64,000 nt of DNA from Mycolicibacter icosiumassiliensis (GTDB lineage Bacteria > Actinomycetota > Actinomycetes > Mycobacteriales > Mycobacteriaceae), in contig NZ_LT546166.1 in the NCBI RefSeq assembly GCF_900078685.2, positions 3,656,570 to 3,720,569 of the forward strand, written 5' to 3'. Made by a program: the position numbers and the translations under genes. Within the stretch, counting starts at the first letter, position 1. The number at the start of each line of letters is the position of its first letter. Below, one piece after another: positions 1 through 8,123 of the stretch. The notes beneath the pieces were generated by a model. The model worked only from the letters and a program-made list of their open reading frames with translations, was not told the DNA's origin and ran no database searches.

Positions 1-1997
1 CCGGCCGCACCACCGGTGCCGCCCTGGCCACCGTCGCCGTCAGCGCCCGCAGTGCCCGCGGTCGCGGTGCCACCGGCACCACCCTGGCCGCCGACACCAC
101 CAGCACCACCGTTGCCGCTGTCGCCGCCGCCGATACCGACCGTGCCGTCACCGCCGCTGCCAGCTATCGCATCGACACCGGCCTGTCCGTCGAGGCCGTG
201 GCCACCGGCACCACCGGTGCCGCCTACGCCGCCCGCACCGCCGGCACCACCGTTGCCCGCGGTCGTACCGCCGGCACCACCGATGCCGCCCGCACCACCG
301 GCACCACCGACAACGCCGTCCGTGCCGTCACCACTGATGTTCGTTTGTCCGGCCGTACCGGTCGCGCCCTTGCCGCCGACGCCGCCGTTACCGCCGTCAC
401 CGACCGCCCCGGCGTTACCACCGTTGCCGCCCTGGCCACCGGCCTGCACGGTGCCGTCGCCAAGGAGCTCGCCGGCGCCACCGTTACCGCCGGCGCCGCC
501 GTTACCTTCGGCGCCCGCGGCACCCCCAGCGCCCGAAGCCGCGTGCGTGGAGCCGCCGCTCGAGCCGCCAGCGCCACCGGCACCACCAAGACCGGCAACA
601 GCGTCAGCTGCGTTACCGCCCTTACCGCCGTTACCGGCCGCTGCCCCGGTACCGCCGCCAGCACCGTCCCCGCCGTTACCACCGTTACCAGCACCGCCAC
701 CGACACCGCCGTCGCCGCCGATACCGCCAACGCCGTGCGCACCCGCGGTGCCGTGCGCCGAGGAACCGCCCGCGCCACCGTCGCCACCGACACCACCCAC
801 ACCACCGGCACCACCGGTGTTGGAGGCGTCGCCACCATCGCCACCGTTGTCACCGCTACCGGCATCGGCATTCACACCCGCAGTGCCATCAGCGCCGGCA
901 CCACCGGTGCCACCGGTGCCACCGCGGCCACCAACACCACCGGCACCACCATTGCCGGCCTGCGAACCACCCGCACCACCAGCGCCACCCACACCACCAG
1001 CGCCACCGGCCAGACCCGTCGTGCCATCACCGTTGACATCGGTGTGCCCAGTCACGCCGACCGCGCCGTCACCACCAGCGCCGCCGGCGCCACCGTTGCC
1101 CAGCGAACCACCATCACCACCACGACCACCAGCGCCACCGGCACCACCGGCAATGGCGGCGTCGGCACCGTCACCGCCCTGGCCACCGTTACCACCACCG
1201 GTTGCCGCCGCACCCGCAGCACCCGCGGTACCCGAGGTCGAACCCGCACCACCGGCACCGGCCACACCCGCGTCACCACCACGACCACCGGCACCACCAT
1301 CAATGTGAGCGCCATCGCCGTCGGCACCGGCGCCACCGTTACCACCAACACCAGCGTTACCACCGTTACCGCCGTGCCCACCGGCACCCGCAGAACCGGC
1401 GGAACCAAGCAGACCACTCGAGCCACCGGCACCACCAAGACCGGCGGCACCACCAGCACCACCGTTACCGCCGTTACCGGCGGCGCCACCGTCTGCGCCC
1501 GCAGTGGTGGCGTTGATGCCGTCGCCGCCATCACTACCGTTGCCACCGTGGGCGCCCTGACCACCAGCACCACCCTGGCCACCGGAACCGATCAGCCACG
1601 AACCCTTACCACCGGCGCCACCATTACCACCCGCGCCACCATTAGCCCCAGCAAGACCATTGAGCCCCGCACCAACAACCGCCCCCGCAGCACCCACCGC
1701 ACCATCGCCACCAAGACCACCGTTACCACCAGAACCGAACGCCACACCAATACCGTCACCACCGGCACCACCAACACCACCGTCACCACCAGCGATACCA
1801 GCACCAGCAGCACCACCGTCACCGCCGATACCCATCCACCAGCCGCCGTTACCACCAGCGCCACCGTCACCACCATCAACACCGGCACCACCGGCACCAC
1901 CATCGCCGAACATGCCCGCCGAACCACCAACACCACCGGTGCCATCTGCGGCCGTACCACCAGCACCACCATCACCGAACCACAAACCACCAGCACC
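1..1997. repeat. PGRS-type GGC-rich tandem coding repeat
   Basis: About 2 kb of degenerate 9-12 bp units, reading GGC-GGC/T-NNN on the minus strand, encode the Gly-Gly-X tract of the overlapping PGRS protein. The low-complexity composition opens all six frames, so Pro-, Thr- and Val-rich frames here are artefacts. Such tracts are prone to recombination and length change. Confidence 0.9.
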
Positions 1998-2504
1998 ACC
2001 AGCAGCCTGCGCCACCGTGCCGCCATCCATACCGTCAGCGCCATTACCGATCAGAATCTGACCGAACCCGAAAATATTGATGAACTCATTAACCGCAGAC
2101 CCAAACGAACTGTTAATCCACGCCTGACCCAAGTCATGCCACGGGTCATAGAACAACGACCCAAACCAGTCATCCGCAGCAGCCGACCCCGGCACCCCCG
2201 CCAACGACGCATCAAACGACAAACCCACATTCGACAGCAACGGCTCCCACGAACCCGCGTCAAACAACGTCTCCCACGACGACGCCTGACCCAAATCACC
2301 AAGCGCCCCAGCCAAATCCGAACCAACCAGATCAACAACCCAATCCAGCTCATCAGCCTGCGCCACCGGAACCCCCGACAACGGCGACAACCCAAACGCC
2401 AAAAACGCCCCAACCGCACTACCCACAGCCGCCACTCGGCCACCCTGGCGGCGAACTACGCCAGTGAAACCACGACGCTCTGCGCGGTGCTGCTTTCCTG
2501 TCAT
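1..2504 (-). CDS. PGRS-repeat secreted protein without a PE domain (3' end beyond window)
   Basis: The minus strand is open from an ATG at 2504 to the window edge, giving at least 834 residues. The start has a good ribosome site (AGGGAG). Residues 1-50 look like a long signal peptide: Arg-rich start, hydrophobic core ending SPLSGVPVAQA, then ADE. Residues 51-145 are a non-repetitive acidic and aromatic domain. GQILIGNG at 148-155 matches the GRPLI-type motif that normally links a PE domain to PGRS repeats. From about residue 170 the protein is Gly-Gly-Ala/Asn/Thr repeats to the edge. No PE domain is present, so export probably uses the N-terminal signal instead of an ESX system; this is inference. 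Any C-terminal domain lies outside the window. Confidence 0.85.
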   Translation of the reverse strand, partial: MTGKQHRAERRGFTGVVRRQGGRVAAVGSAVGAFLAFGLSPLSGVPVAQADELDWVVDLVGSDLAGALGDLGQASSWETLFDAGSWEPLLSNVGLSFDASLAGVPGSAAADDWFGSLFYDPWHDLGQAWINSSFGSAVNEFINIFGFGQILIGNGADGMDGGTVAQAAGGAGGLWFGDGGAGGTAADGTGGVGGSAGMFGDGGAGGAGVDGGDGGAGGNGGWWMGIGGDGGAAGAGIAGGDGGVGGAGGDGIGVAFGSGGNGGLGGDGAVGAAGAVVGAGLNGLAGANGGAGGNGGAGGKGSWLIGSGGQGGAGGQGAHGGNGSDGGDGINATTAGADGGAAGNGGNGGAGGAAGLGGAGGSSGLLGSAGSAGAGGHGGNGGNAGVGGNGGAGADGDGAHIDGGAGGRGGDAGVAGAGGAGSTSGTAGAAGAAATGGGNGGQGGDGADAAIAGGAGGAGGRGGDGGSLGNGGAGGAGGDGAVGVTGHTDVNGDGTTGLAGGAGGVGGAGGAGGSQAGNGGAGGVGGRGGTGGTGGAGADGTAGVNADAGSGDNGGDGGDASNTGGAGGVGGVGGDGGAGGSSAHGTAGAHGVGGIGGDGGVGGGAGNGGNGGDGAGGGTGAAAGNGGKGGNAADAVAGLGGAGGAGGSSGGSTHAASGAGGAAGAEGNGGAGGNGGAGELLGDGTVQAGGQGGNGGNAGAVGDGGNGGVGGKGATGTAGQTNISGDGTDGVVGGAGGAGGIGGAGGTTAGNGGAGGAGGVGGTGGAGGHGLDGQAGVDAIAGSGGDGTVGIGGGDSGNGGAGGVGGQGGAGGTATAGTAGADGDGGQGGTGGAA

Positions 2505-2732
2505 GTGGGACTCCCTATTCTGCGACGAACCCATGTCGGTGATGTCTTGTCGGATCAAGTTTTTGAGTGCTTTACGGCGCTGATGTCTCAGCATCGGTGA
2601 GGGAAATTCGGCTGCCTGTTCTGGCGGTGGCGATCGGCATTTCGGACCTGCCGCTTCGCGGTCGACGTGGCATCATTGGCGAACCCATCGGCGACGGCGT
2701 TGCCGTCAAAGGACTTCCAGGAGGAACCTGTA

Positions 2733-2780
2733 ATGATTACCGAATCTGCTTCAACAACAACGGGTTCGGGTGCGCTATGA
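2733..2780 (+). CDS. 15-codon mini-ORF overlapping the mbtK-like start
   Basis: An ATG at 2733 is preceded by a near-consensus AGGAGG (2719-2724) with 8-nt spacing. It encodes MITESASTTTGSGAL and stops at 2778-2780, overlapping the ATG of the acetyltransferase gene at 2777 as ATGA. The acetyltransferase ATG has no comparable ribosome site of its own, so this mini-ORF may load ribosomes that re-initiate. Alternatively it is the true N-terminus of the acetyltransferase, separated by a frameshift: M. tuberculosis MbtK carries 11 extra N-terminal residues that this peptide could supply. Confidence 0.5.
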   Translation: MITESASTTTGSGAL

Positions 2781-3406
2781 GTGCGCTGATGGCGCGACAA
2801 CTGGCGGACGTGTCCGATGAGGTCCGTGCGGTTCCGGCTCCGCCGCTGCCGATATTTCCCGAGCCGTACAGTTTTCGTTTCGCAAACCCGGACACCGATG
2901 CCGAGATGATCTCCGAGTGGATGAACCGTCCGCACCTGGCCCGGACCTGGCACTACGACCGGCCGGCCGACGAGTGGCGTCGACACCTGAGCATCCAATT
3001 CGAAGGCAACTACTCGCGCCCCTACGTCTTCAGCCTCGAAGGGCGCCCGCTTGGATATATCGAATTGTTCCGTGCCGCGCAAGATTACATGTCCACCGTC
3101 TACGACGCCGATCCGTATGACGTGGGGATGCATGGTGCCATCGCCGACCCCGAGATGGTGCGAAAAGGGCACGGACGGATCGTGGTGACCAACATCATTT
3201 CCGGCCTGTTCAGTGCAGAACCCCAGTGCCGACGGCTGCTCGGCGATACCGGGAGCGATCCCGACACCGAGGGTAGGCGTTTCTGGGAACAGTTCGGCGG
3301 AGTGTTCCTCGGCGAACACCACATCCCGGCACTGAACTACCGGCTTGCGCTGTTCGTCTGGCCGCGGTCGCCCGAAGATGTTCCGCCCCGTCGCGACGAC
3401 ACCTAG
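2777..3406 (+). CDS. mbtK: Mycobactin lysine N-acyltransferase, MbtK-like (GNAT)
   Basis: This 209-residue protein matches the MbtK/IucB siderophore acyltransferase family (Rv1347c in M. tuberculosis, 210 residues). MbtK transfers the long acyl chain to a lysine N6 during mycobactin assembly in the cytoplasm. WMNRPHLA (48-55), YDADPYD (109-115) and GMHGAIAD (117-124) are the family blocks. His119 and Asp157 align with His130 and Asp168 of the M. tuberculosis enzyme, an offset of exactly 11 residues. The start at 2777 is chosen by this alignment and by the ATGA overlap with the mini-ORF; an upstream open extension to 2567 has no family similarity. No IdeR iron box was seen upstream. It stands alone, flanked by PGRS genes. 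Confidence 0.88.
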   Translation: MSALMARQLADVSDEVRAVPAPPLPIFPEPYSFRFANPDTDAEMISEWMNRPHLARTWHYDRPADEWRRHLSIQFEGNYSRPYVFSLEGRPLGYIELFRAAQDYMSTVYDADPYDVGMHGAIADPEMVRKGHGRIVVTNIISGLFSAEPQCRRLLGDTGSDPDTEGRRFWEQFGGVFLGEHHIPALNYRLALFVWPRSPEDVPPRRDDT

Positions 3407-3432
3407 TACCGATCGCCCTAGGTGGCGGGTCA

Positions 3433-3609
3433 TCATGACCCTCCACCTGCGCCACCGCCCCCGCCGGCGCCGCCCTTCCCGGCACCCGCGGACCCATCGT
3501 TCTTGCTGCCGCCAGTGCCGCTCACGCCGGCCTGGCCGACACCGCCGGCCTGGCCGGCACCGCTCGCGCCGCCGTGGCCGCCGGCGCACCCCTGGCCACC
3601 GGTGCCGCC
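3433..3609 (-). pseudogene. 3' fragment of a PGRS-like gene
   Basis: On the minus strand about 55 codons of Gly-rich sequence (GGTGGQG..., GQAGGVGQAG, then GKGGAGGGGGAGGGS) end in TGA at 3433-3435. Upstream of about 3610 this frame loses its Gly-rich character and runs antisense to the next gene, so no start or N-terminal half is present. I read it as the C-terminal tail of a PGRS gene cut off at the palindrome at 3590-3629. A chance Gly-rich antisense frame of Pro-rich DNA is the alternative. Confidence 0.5.
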
Positions 3610-4245
3610 GGCGCCGCCGGTGGTCAGGGCGGCACCGTCATCGCGATCTTCGGCGGCAATGGCGGTGCGGCCGGCAACGGCGGTGCGGGTGGCGACGCGA
3701 GCGGCGACGGTAGCACCGCAGGCACTGGCGGCGTCGGAGGCTTCGGCGGCATCGCTATCACGATCTTCGGCAGTACCGGCGGCGCAGGTGGAGTCGGTGG
3801 CGACGGCGGCGCGGGTGGCCTGCTGTTCGGCCGCGGCGGTGACGGCGGACTCGGCGCAGAGGGCGGCGCGGGCGGCCTGGGCGGCGCCGGCGGGTTCCTG
3901 GGTGCCGCCGGCATCAGCGCGGCGCCGTACGTCGCGAACACCCAGTGGGTGACTTACGACGGCGGGACCAGCCTGCGGGTGTATCCGACCGACGCCGGCC
4001 GAACCGAGGCGGGCGAGCCCGGCACCCTGCGCCAGGGCGAGCAGGCCTGGGCGGAGGTCGTGAAGCGCAACCCGGAGGCGAACAACCCCGGCATGCGCGC
4101 ACAGTTCCTGTGCCACTGGCAGTTCGCCGAGTTCATCCAACCCGGTAAGACCAGTTGGAATTTGGAGCCGTGGCGCCCGGACGTGAGCACACTGAACCTG
4201 CTCGCCAACGGCTGTAACCCCGGCGGCGCCGAAGAGCCGTTTTAG
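3574..4245 (+). CDS. Gly-rich protein with C-terminal DUF2599-like domain, probably 5'-truncated
   Basis: The frame is open from 3439, but its only usable start is a GTG at 3574 with no ribosome site. Residues 20-112 are PGRS-like with two copies of an I-x-I-F-G-x-x-G-G unit (near 23 and 61). Residues about 120-216 form a distinct domain with TQWVTYDGGTSLRVYPT, MRAQFLCHW, SWNLEPWRP and Cys180/Cys214, which I recognise as the DUF2599 type (function unknown, usually extracytoplasmic). There is no signal peptide, unlike the two neighbouring PGRS proteins, so the original 5' end was probably lost at the palindromic junction. Coding bias remains strong, so the domain is not visibly decayed. Confidence 0.6.
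   Translation: MAAGAPLATGAAGAAGGQGGTVIAIFGGNGGAAGNGGAGGDASGDGSTAGTGGVGGFGGIAITIFGSTGGAGGVGGDGGAGGLLFGRGGDGGLGAEGGAGGLGGAGGFLGAAGISAAPYVANTQWVTYDGGTSLRVYPTDAGRTEAGEPGTLRQGEQAWAEVVKRNPEANNPGMRAQFLCHWQFAEFIQPGKTSWNLEPWRPDVSTLNLLANGCNPGGAEEPF
3590..3629. repeat. 40-bp imperfect palindrome at a back-to-back PGRS junction
   Basis: The 40 bases from 3590 to 3629 match their own reverse complement at 34 positions, with CGCCGGCG at the centre and CCCTG/CAGGG at the ends. Gly-rich coding runs leftward on the minus strand from here to a stop at 3433 and rightward on the plus strand to a stop at 4245. Confidence 0.75.
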
Positions 4246-4264
4246 CCTGGCCCTAACCTCAGGA

Positions 4265-6514
4265 TTAGTGCTGACCGCCGGGGTCGGCGGTGACGGTCAC
4301 GGTGACGGTGGTTGCGCCGTTGTCCGAGGCGATGATCAGCACCGGGGCGTCCGGTGCCGAGACCACGTGCCCGCCGGTGACGACAACGTCGTAGCCGTTC
4401 GGGTAGTTGATAGTCGGCACCGAGATGGTGGTCTGTGCGCCGGCGGCGAAGTGGCCCTGTCCATCAGCCATCTCGGTGGAGTAGCTGAGATGGAAGCTGC
4501 CGTTGTCAAACGACCACGAGTTCGGAGTGCCGGCGATCGCCTGCGGATACGGCTGGGCCAGTGTCCCCACGGTGCTGTCGCTGCCCGTCTGGTCGCGCCA
4601 TCCCGAGTTGTAGGCCCACTGCATCCAGCCGATCTGGGCGTGATCGGCGCTGTGCATGGTGTCGGTGACGATCTTTGGTGGGTCGACGGCGCCGAACTCG
4701 GTGATCAACGCCGGGACATGGTGCGCCTGCGCGAAAGCCACGGAGGTGTTGACCTGCAAATCGACAAGGAAGCCGCACAGCGACTCCAACGGGCCAAAGC
4801 CGGTGACCGGGCAGTAGTCGTGGAACGAGAACACCGAGTAAGGGTCGTCCACGACGCCGAGTTTGGGTGGCACCAAGACCTGGGTGGTCTCTGTCGGTTC
4901 GTAGAGCACCGGGGTCGTCGGGTCGACAGCACGGATTCCGCCGATCACCTGGTTGTAGAACGGGGTCAGCGTCTCAGCGTCGAAGCGTGGACTGCCCAAC
5001 AAAGTGGGCAGCCACTCTGTTCCGCCGGGCCACGGTTCGTTCATGATCTCGTAGCCGGCCACGTTGGGATTGTCGGCGAAGTAGTGCCCAACGTATTCCC
5101 ACATGCGGGTGTAATGGTTCTGCAGCCCGACCCCATCCGGCGCCTTGGAGTTCGACCAGAACGCAGCCCAGGCGTGGTTCTGCGCCGGGTCGGTGACGTA
5201 TCCGAACGGGAAGGGAGCGCCGATGTGGGGCAGGCCTCCGGTGTCGGCGGCCCAGGCCGGTGCCCCGTTGCCGTCCCCGTCGAGGTTGGTGTAGAGATCC
5301 TGGTGCATCTCGACCACGGTGACGATGCCGTGCCTGGCCAGCATGTTCACCGTCTCTTCGATGGAGGCCAGGTAGGCCTGGTCGTAGACGCCGGGCTCGG
5401 GTTCCACCGCGGCCCATTCAATGCCGAGCCGCACCACGTTGAAGCCGTTGGCCGCCAGGAAGATCGCGTCGTCTTCGCTGAACCCGTCGGCGGACGGCGT
5501 ATATGGCGGCTCCTTGTTCACCTCGTTGGTGCCGTGCAGGATGATGACCCGGCCGTCGCGGTCGGTTAGCCAGGTGCCGGTGACCCCGAGGAGATGGGGG
5601 GTGGGCGTCGGGCCGTCGGCCAGCGTGCCGTGGTGTCCGACCGCGCCATGGGTGCCCAACATGCCGGCGTTGCCGCCGGCCCCACCCAGAGCGGGCAGCA
5701 CATCGCGGTTGTAGCCGTTGCCGCCGTCACCGGCGTTGCCGCCATTGCCGCCGTTGCTGAACAACCCGGCGCCGTTGCCGCCGTCACCACCGTTGCCGCC
5801 AGCGGAGACAGCATCACCCGCGCCGCCCGCGCCGCCGGTGCCACCGGTACCGAACAACCAGCCAGCGGTCCCGCCGGCACCACCGGTGCTGACGTTGACG
5901 GCGATGGCGCCGGTGACGTTGGGGCCGAATCCGGCGCCGCCGACGCCGCCGTTGCCGATCAGGCCGGCATTACCGCCGGCGCCCGCCAGAATCACGTTGC
6001 CGTGGTCGTCGATGCCGGCCGCGGTCCCGGCGCCGCCGTCACCGAACAAGAAGCCACCGTCGTGCAGGCTGCCGAATACCCCGAAGGACCCGAGGACCGA
6101 GTCGTTGACGCCGTCCCACCCGTTCTCGCCGACCGTGATGCCGTTGCCGATCAGATCCCGGCCGAACAGGAATACCGACGGCTGGTTGACGATGTCGAGC
6201 AGCGGCGCAATCGCCGGGTCTGTGATGATGTCCTGCAGCTGGCTGTAGGCGTTGGTGTAGAGCGCGTCAAAAATGTTGCCCAGGTCGAAGTCAGCGGCCG
6301 GAAAAGGGGTGGCCGCCGCGGCACCCAGCCACGCCGAAGGGTCCAGGAAGTCGAGAAGATCGAAGTCGGCATGCGCGCTGGGCGCGCTGGCCAACGGCGT
6401 CAACCCGAAGGCCACCACGGCACCCGCCGCGGTCGCGGTGCCTATCGCGCGACGCCGCGACGACGCGGCCGGTAACCGGCGGTTTCCGGCACGGCGGCGG
6501 CGCCCAACAGCCAT
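4265..6514 (-). CDS. Secreted PGRS protein fused to a GH5 endoglycosylceramidase-like hydrolase
   Basis: 749 residues, start at 6514 chosen for its ribosome site (CTAGGAG); a longer frame begins at 6568. Residues 1-49 are an Arg-rich signal peptide ending SAPSAHA. A unique N-domain contains LFGRDLIGNG (116-125), a GRPLI-like motif, followed by a PGRS block at about 153-288. Residues about 310-650 are a glycoside hydrolase family 5 (clan A) domain: NGFNVVRLGIEW, IMNEPWPGG with the expected acid/base Glu493, FHDYCP, and LITEFGA with the expected nucleophile Glu606. The acid/base-nucleophile spacing and a C-terminal beta-sandwich region (YPQAIAGTP onward) resemble Rhodococcus endoglycoceramidase, which cleaves the glycan-ceramide bond. 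Substrate is inferred; another beta-glycoside is possible. No PE domain is present. Confidence 0.87.
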   Translation of the reverse strand: MAVGRRRRAGNRRLPAASSRRRAIGTATAAGAVVAFGLTPLASAPSAHADFDLLDFLDPSAWLGAAAATPFPAADFDLGNIFDALYTNAYSQLQDIITDPAIAPLLDIVNQPSVFLFGRDLIGNGITVGENGWDGVNDSVLGSFGVFGSLHDGGFLFGDGGAGTAAGIDDHGNVILAGAGGNAGLIGNGGVGGAGFGPNVTGAIAVNVSTGGAGGTAGWLFGTGGTGGAGGAGDAVSAGGNGGDGGNGAGLFSNGGNGGNAGDGGNGYNRDVLPALGGAGGNAGMLGTHGAVGHHGTLADGPTPTPHLLGVTGTWLTDRDGRVIILHGTNEVNKEPPYTPSADGFSEDDAIFLAANGFNVVRLGIEWAAVEPEPGVYDQAYLASIEETVNMLARHGIVTVVEMHQDLYTNLDGDGNGAPAWAADTGGLPHIGAPFPFGYVTDPAQNHAWAAFWSNSKAPDGVGLQNHYTRMWEYVGHYFADNPNVAGYEIMNEPWPGGTEWLPTLLGSPRFDAETLTPFYNQVIGGIRAVDPTTPVLYEPTETTQVLVPPKLGVVDDPYSVFSFHDYCPVTGFGPLESLCGFLVDLQVNTSVAFAQAHHVPALITEFGAVDPPKIVTDTMHSADHAQIGWMQWAYNSGWRDQTGSDSTVGTLAQPYPQAIAGTPNSWSFDNGSFHLSYSTEMADGQGHFAAGAQTTISVPTINYPNGYDVVVTGGHVVSAPDAPVLIIASDNGATTVTVTVTADPGGQH

Positions 6515-6527
6515 CTGCAATCTCCTA

Positions 6528-6549
6528 GCATCGATTCTGGCAACGATGC
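6528..6549 (-). promoter_or_regulatory. Inverted repeat overlapping the leader of the PGRS-GH5 gene
   Basis: GCATCG (6528-6533) and CGATGC (6544-6549) form perfect 6-bp arms around a 10-nt loop, 14 nt upstream of the ATG and touching the CTAGGAG ribosome site. It could be an operator or a weak RNA hairpin affecting translation. The rest of 6550-6769 is relatively AT-rich leader and promoter space before the glgC stop, with no further gene seen. Confidence 0.4.
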
Positions 6550-6769
6550 CATGCATGTTAGCAAGCACTCAGACATTATTCAGATTCTGCAGATTGAGGG
6601 GTGCGTGGGCGTCTGAATCCGCCGGTCGCCAGAAGTGAACGGGCTGGGCGGGTCGGTTTGGCGGTATGCGCTGCTAGATGCCCCGGCGGCGTCGACGTCG
6701 AGATGGGCGTGGGTGGCGAACTGCCGCGACCCTGGGTGCCGGACGCGGGCTTTATGGCTAAGCCTAGGT

Positions 6770-7984
6770 TCAGATCCAAACGCCCTTTCCGACGGCGACC
6801 ACGCCGCCGGAGCTGATGGAGAACCGTTCCCGGTCCTTCTCCAGGTCGACACCGATCATCTCGCCGGGCCCGACCACGACGTTCTTGTCGAGGATGGCGT
6901 GGCGCACCACTGCGCCGCGCCCCACCCGGGCGCCGGGCATGATCACGCTGTCTTCCACGATCGCGCCGTCGTCGATCACCACATTCGACGACAGCACCGA
7001 GTTGCGCACCGAGCCCGCTGAGATGACGCTGCCGGCGCCCACCACCGACTCCTGCGCCGAGCCCCCGTTGACGAACTTCGCCGGCGCCAGATTCTCGGTC
7101 GCGCCGTGAATCGGCCAGCGGTTGTTGTACAGGTTGAACACCGGGTGCGCTGACACCAAGTCCATGTGCGCGTCGTAGAACGCATCCAAGGTTCCGACAT
7201 CACGCCAGTAGCCGCGGTCACGCTCGGTGGCCCCGGGCACCTCGTTGTCGGAGAAGTCGTAGACCGCGGCCATTCCGTCGGCCACCAGACGCGGCATGAT
7301 GTCGCCGCCCATGTCGTGGTCGGAGTGGTCATCGTCGGCGTCAGCGCGGATCGCATCGATCAGCACCTTGGTGGTGAAGACGTAGTTGCCCATCGACACA
7401 TACGTGCTGTCCGGATCATCGGGTGTGCCAGGCGGGTTCGCCGGCTTCTCCAGGAAACCGCGGACCCGGCCGGACTCGTCGGCGTCGATGCAACCGAACG
7501 AGGACGCGTCCGCGCGCGGCACCCGTACCCCGGCGACCGTCGCCCCGGCCCCACTGTCGATGTGGAAGCGGACCATCTGTTCGGGGTCCATCCGGTACAC
7601 GTGGTCGGCTCCGAAGACCACGATGTAGTCCGGATCTTCGTCGAAGATCAGGTTCAGCGACTGATAGATGGCGTCGGCGGACCCGGTGTACCAGCGCGGG
7701 CCGAGGCGCTGCTGGGCCGGCACCGGGGTGATGTACTCCCCCGCCAGGCCGCTCAACTGCCAGTTCTGCGAGATGTGCCGGTCCAGCGAATGCGACTTGT
7801 ACTGCGTCAGAACACAAATTCTCAGGTAGCGCGCGTTGACCAGATTCGACAGCACGAAGTCGATCAACCGGTAGGCACCCCCGAAGGGCACCGCCGGTTT
7901 GGCGCGGTCTGCGGTGAGCGGGTGCAGCCGCTTGCCCTCCCCACCGGCCAGGACGATGCCCAGCACATGCGGCGCTTCCCTCAT
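6770..7984 (-). CDS. glgC: Glucose-1-phosphate adenylyltransferase
   Basis: 404 residues, close throughout to mycobacterial GlgC (Rv1213). It makes ADP-glucose from ATP and glucose-1-phosphate in the cytoplasm, feeding glycogen and maltose-1-phosphate synthesis. The N-terminus has the nucleotidyltransferase signature GGEGKRLHPLTADRAKPAVP (11-30), the active-site segments WYTGSADAIYQ and VVFGADHVYRMD follow, and the C-terminus is a left-handed beta-helix of hexapeptide repeats. The ATG at 7984 (MREAPHVLGIV) is chosen over a longer frame to 8032 by match to the family start. It is divergent from glgM across a 139-bp intergenic region, as in M. tuberculosis. Confidence 0.97.
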   Translation of the reverse strand: MREAPHVLGIVLAGGEGKRLHPLTADRAKPAVPFGGAYRLIDFVLSNLVNARYLRICVLTQYKSHSLDRHISQNWQLSGLAGEYITPVPAQQRLGPRWYTGSADAIYQSLNLIFDEDPDYIVVFGADHVYRMDPEQMVRFHIDSGAGATVAGVRVPRADASSFGCIDADESGRVRGFLEKPANPPGTPDDPDSTYVSMGNYVFTTKVLIDAIRADADDDHSDHDMGGDIMPRLVADGMAAVYDFSDNEVPGATERDRGYWRDVGTLDAFYDAHMDLVSAHPVFNLYNNRWPIHGATENLAPAKFVNGGSAQESVVGAGSVISAGSVRNSVLSSNVVIDDGAIVEDSVIMPGARVGRGAVVRHAILDKNVVVGPGEMIGVDLEKDRERFSISSGGVVAVGKGVWI

Positions 7985-8123
7985 GGCCACAAACCTATCG
8001 GCCCCTTCGAAGCCCTGCCAGGTTGACCGCACGATTGACGAAGGTTCATTACAAAATCGTCGTCACAAATCGCCGGTCGATCCGCTGCGCGGCCGGTGAT
8101 CGGCGACCGCTACCGTGCCGGTT

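Noticed and set aside
1..2000. Possible CRISPR array from the dense short repeats
   Set aside because: Units are degenerate 9-12 bp, in codon phase, with no constant repeat-spacer spacing and no cas genes nearby.
16..2600. Long Pro-rich (16-1308) and Thr-rich (198-2600) plus-strand frames and Val-rich minus frames
   Set aside because: They are shadows of the PGRS gene on the minus strand; the GGC repeat removes stops in all frames. Only the Gly-rich minus frame has a ribosome site, signal peptide and GRPLI-like motif.
6745..6775. Possible IdeR box near the glgC stop (GGCTAAGCCTAGGTT)
   Set aside because: It matches the consensus only in part, lacks symmetry, and lies downstream of glgC instead of in a promoter. 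No iron box was found before the mbtK-like gene either.
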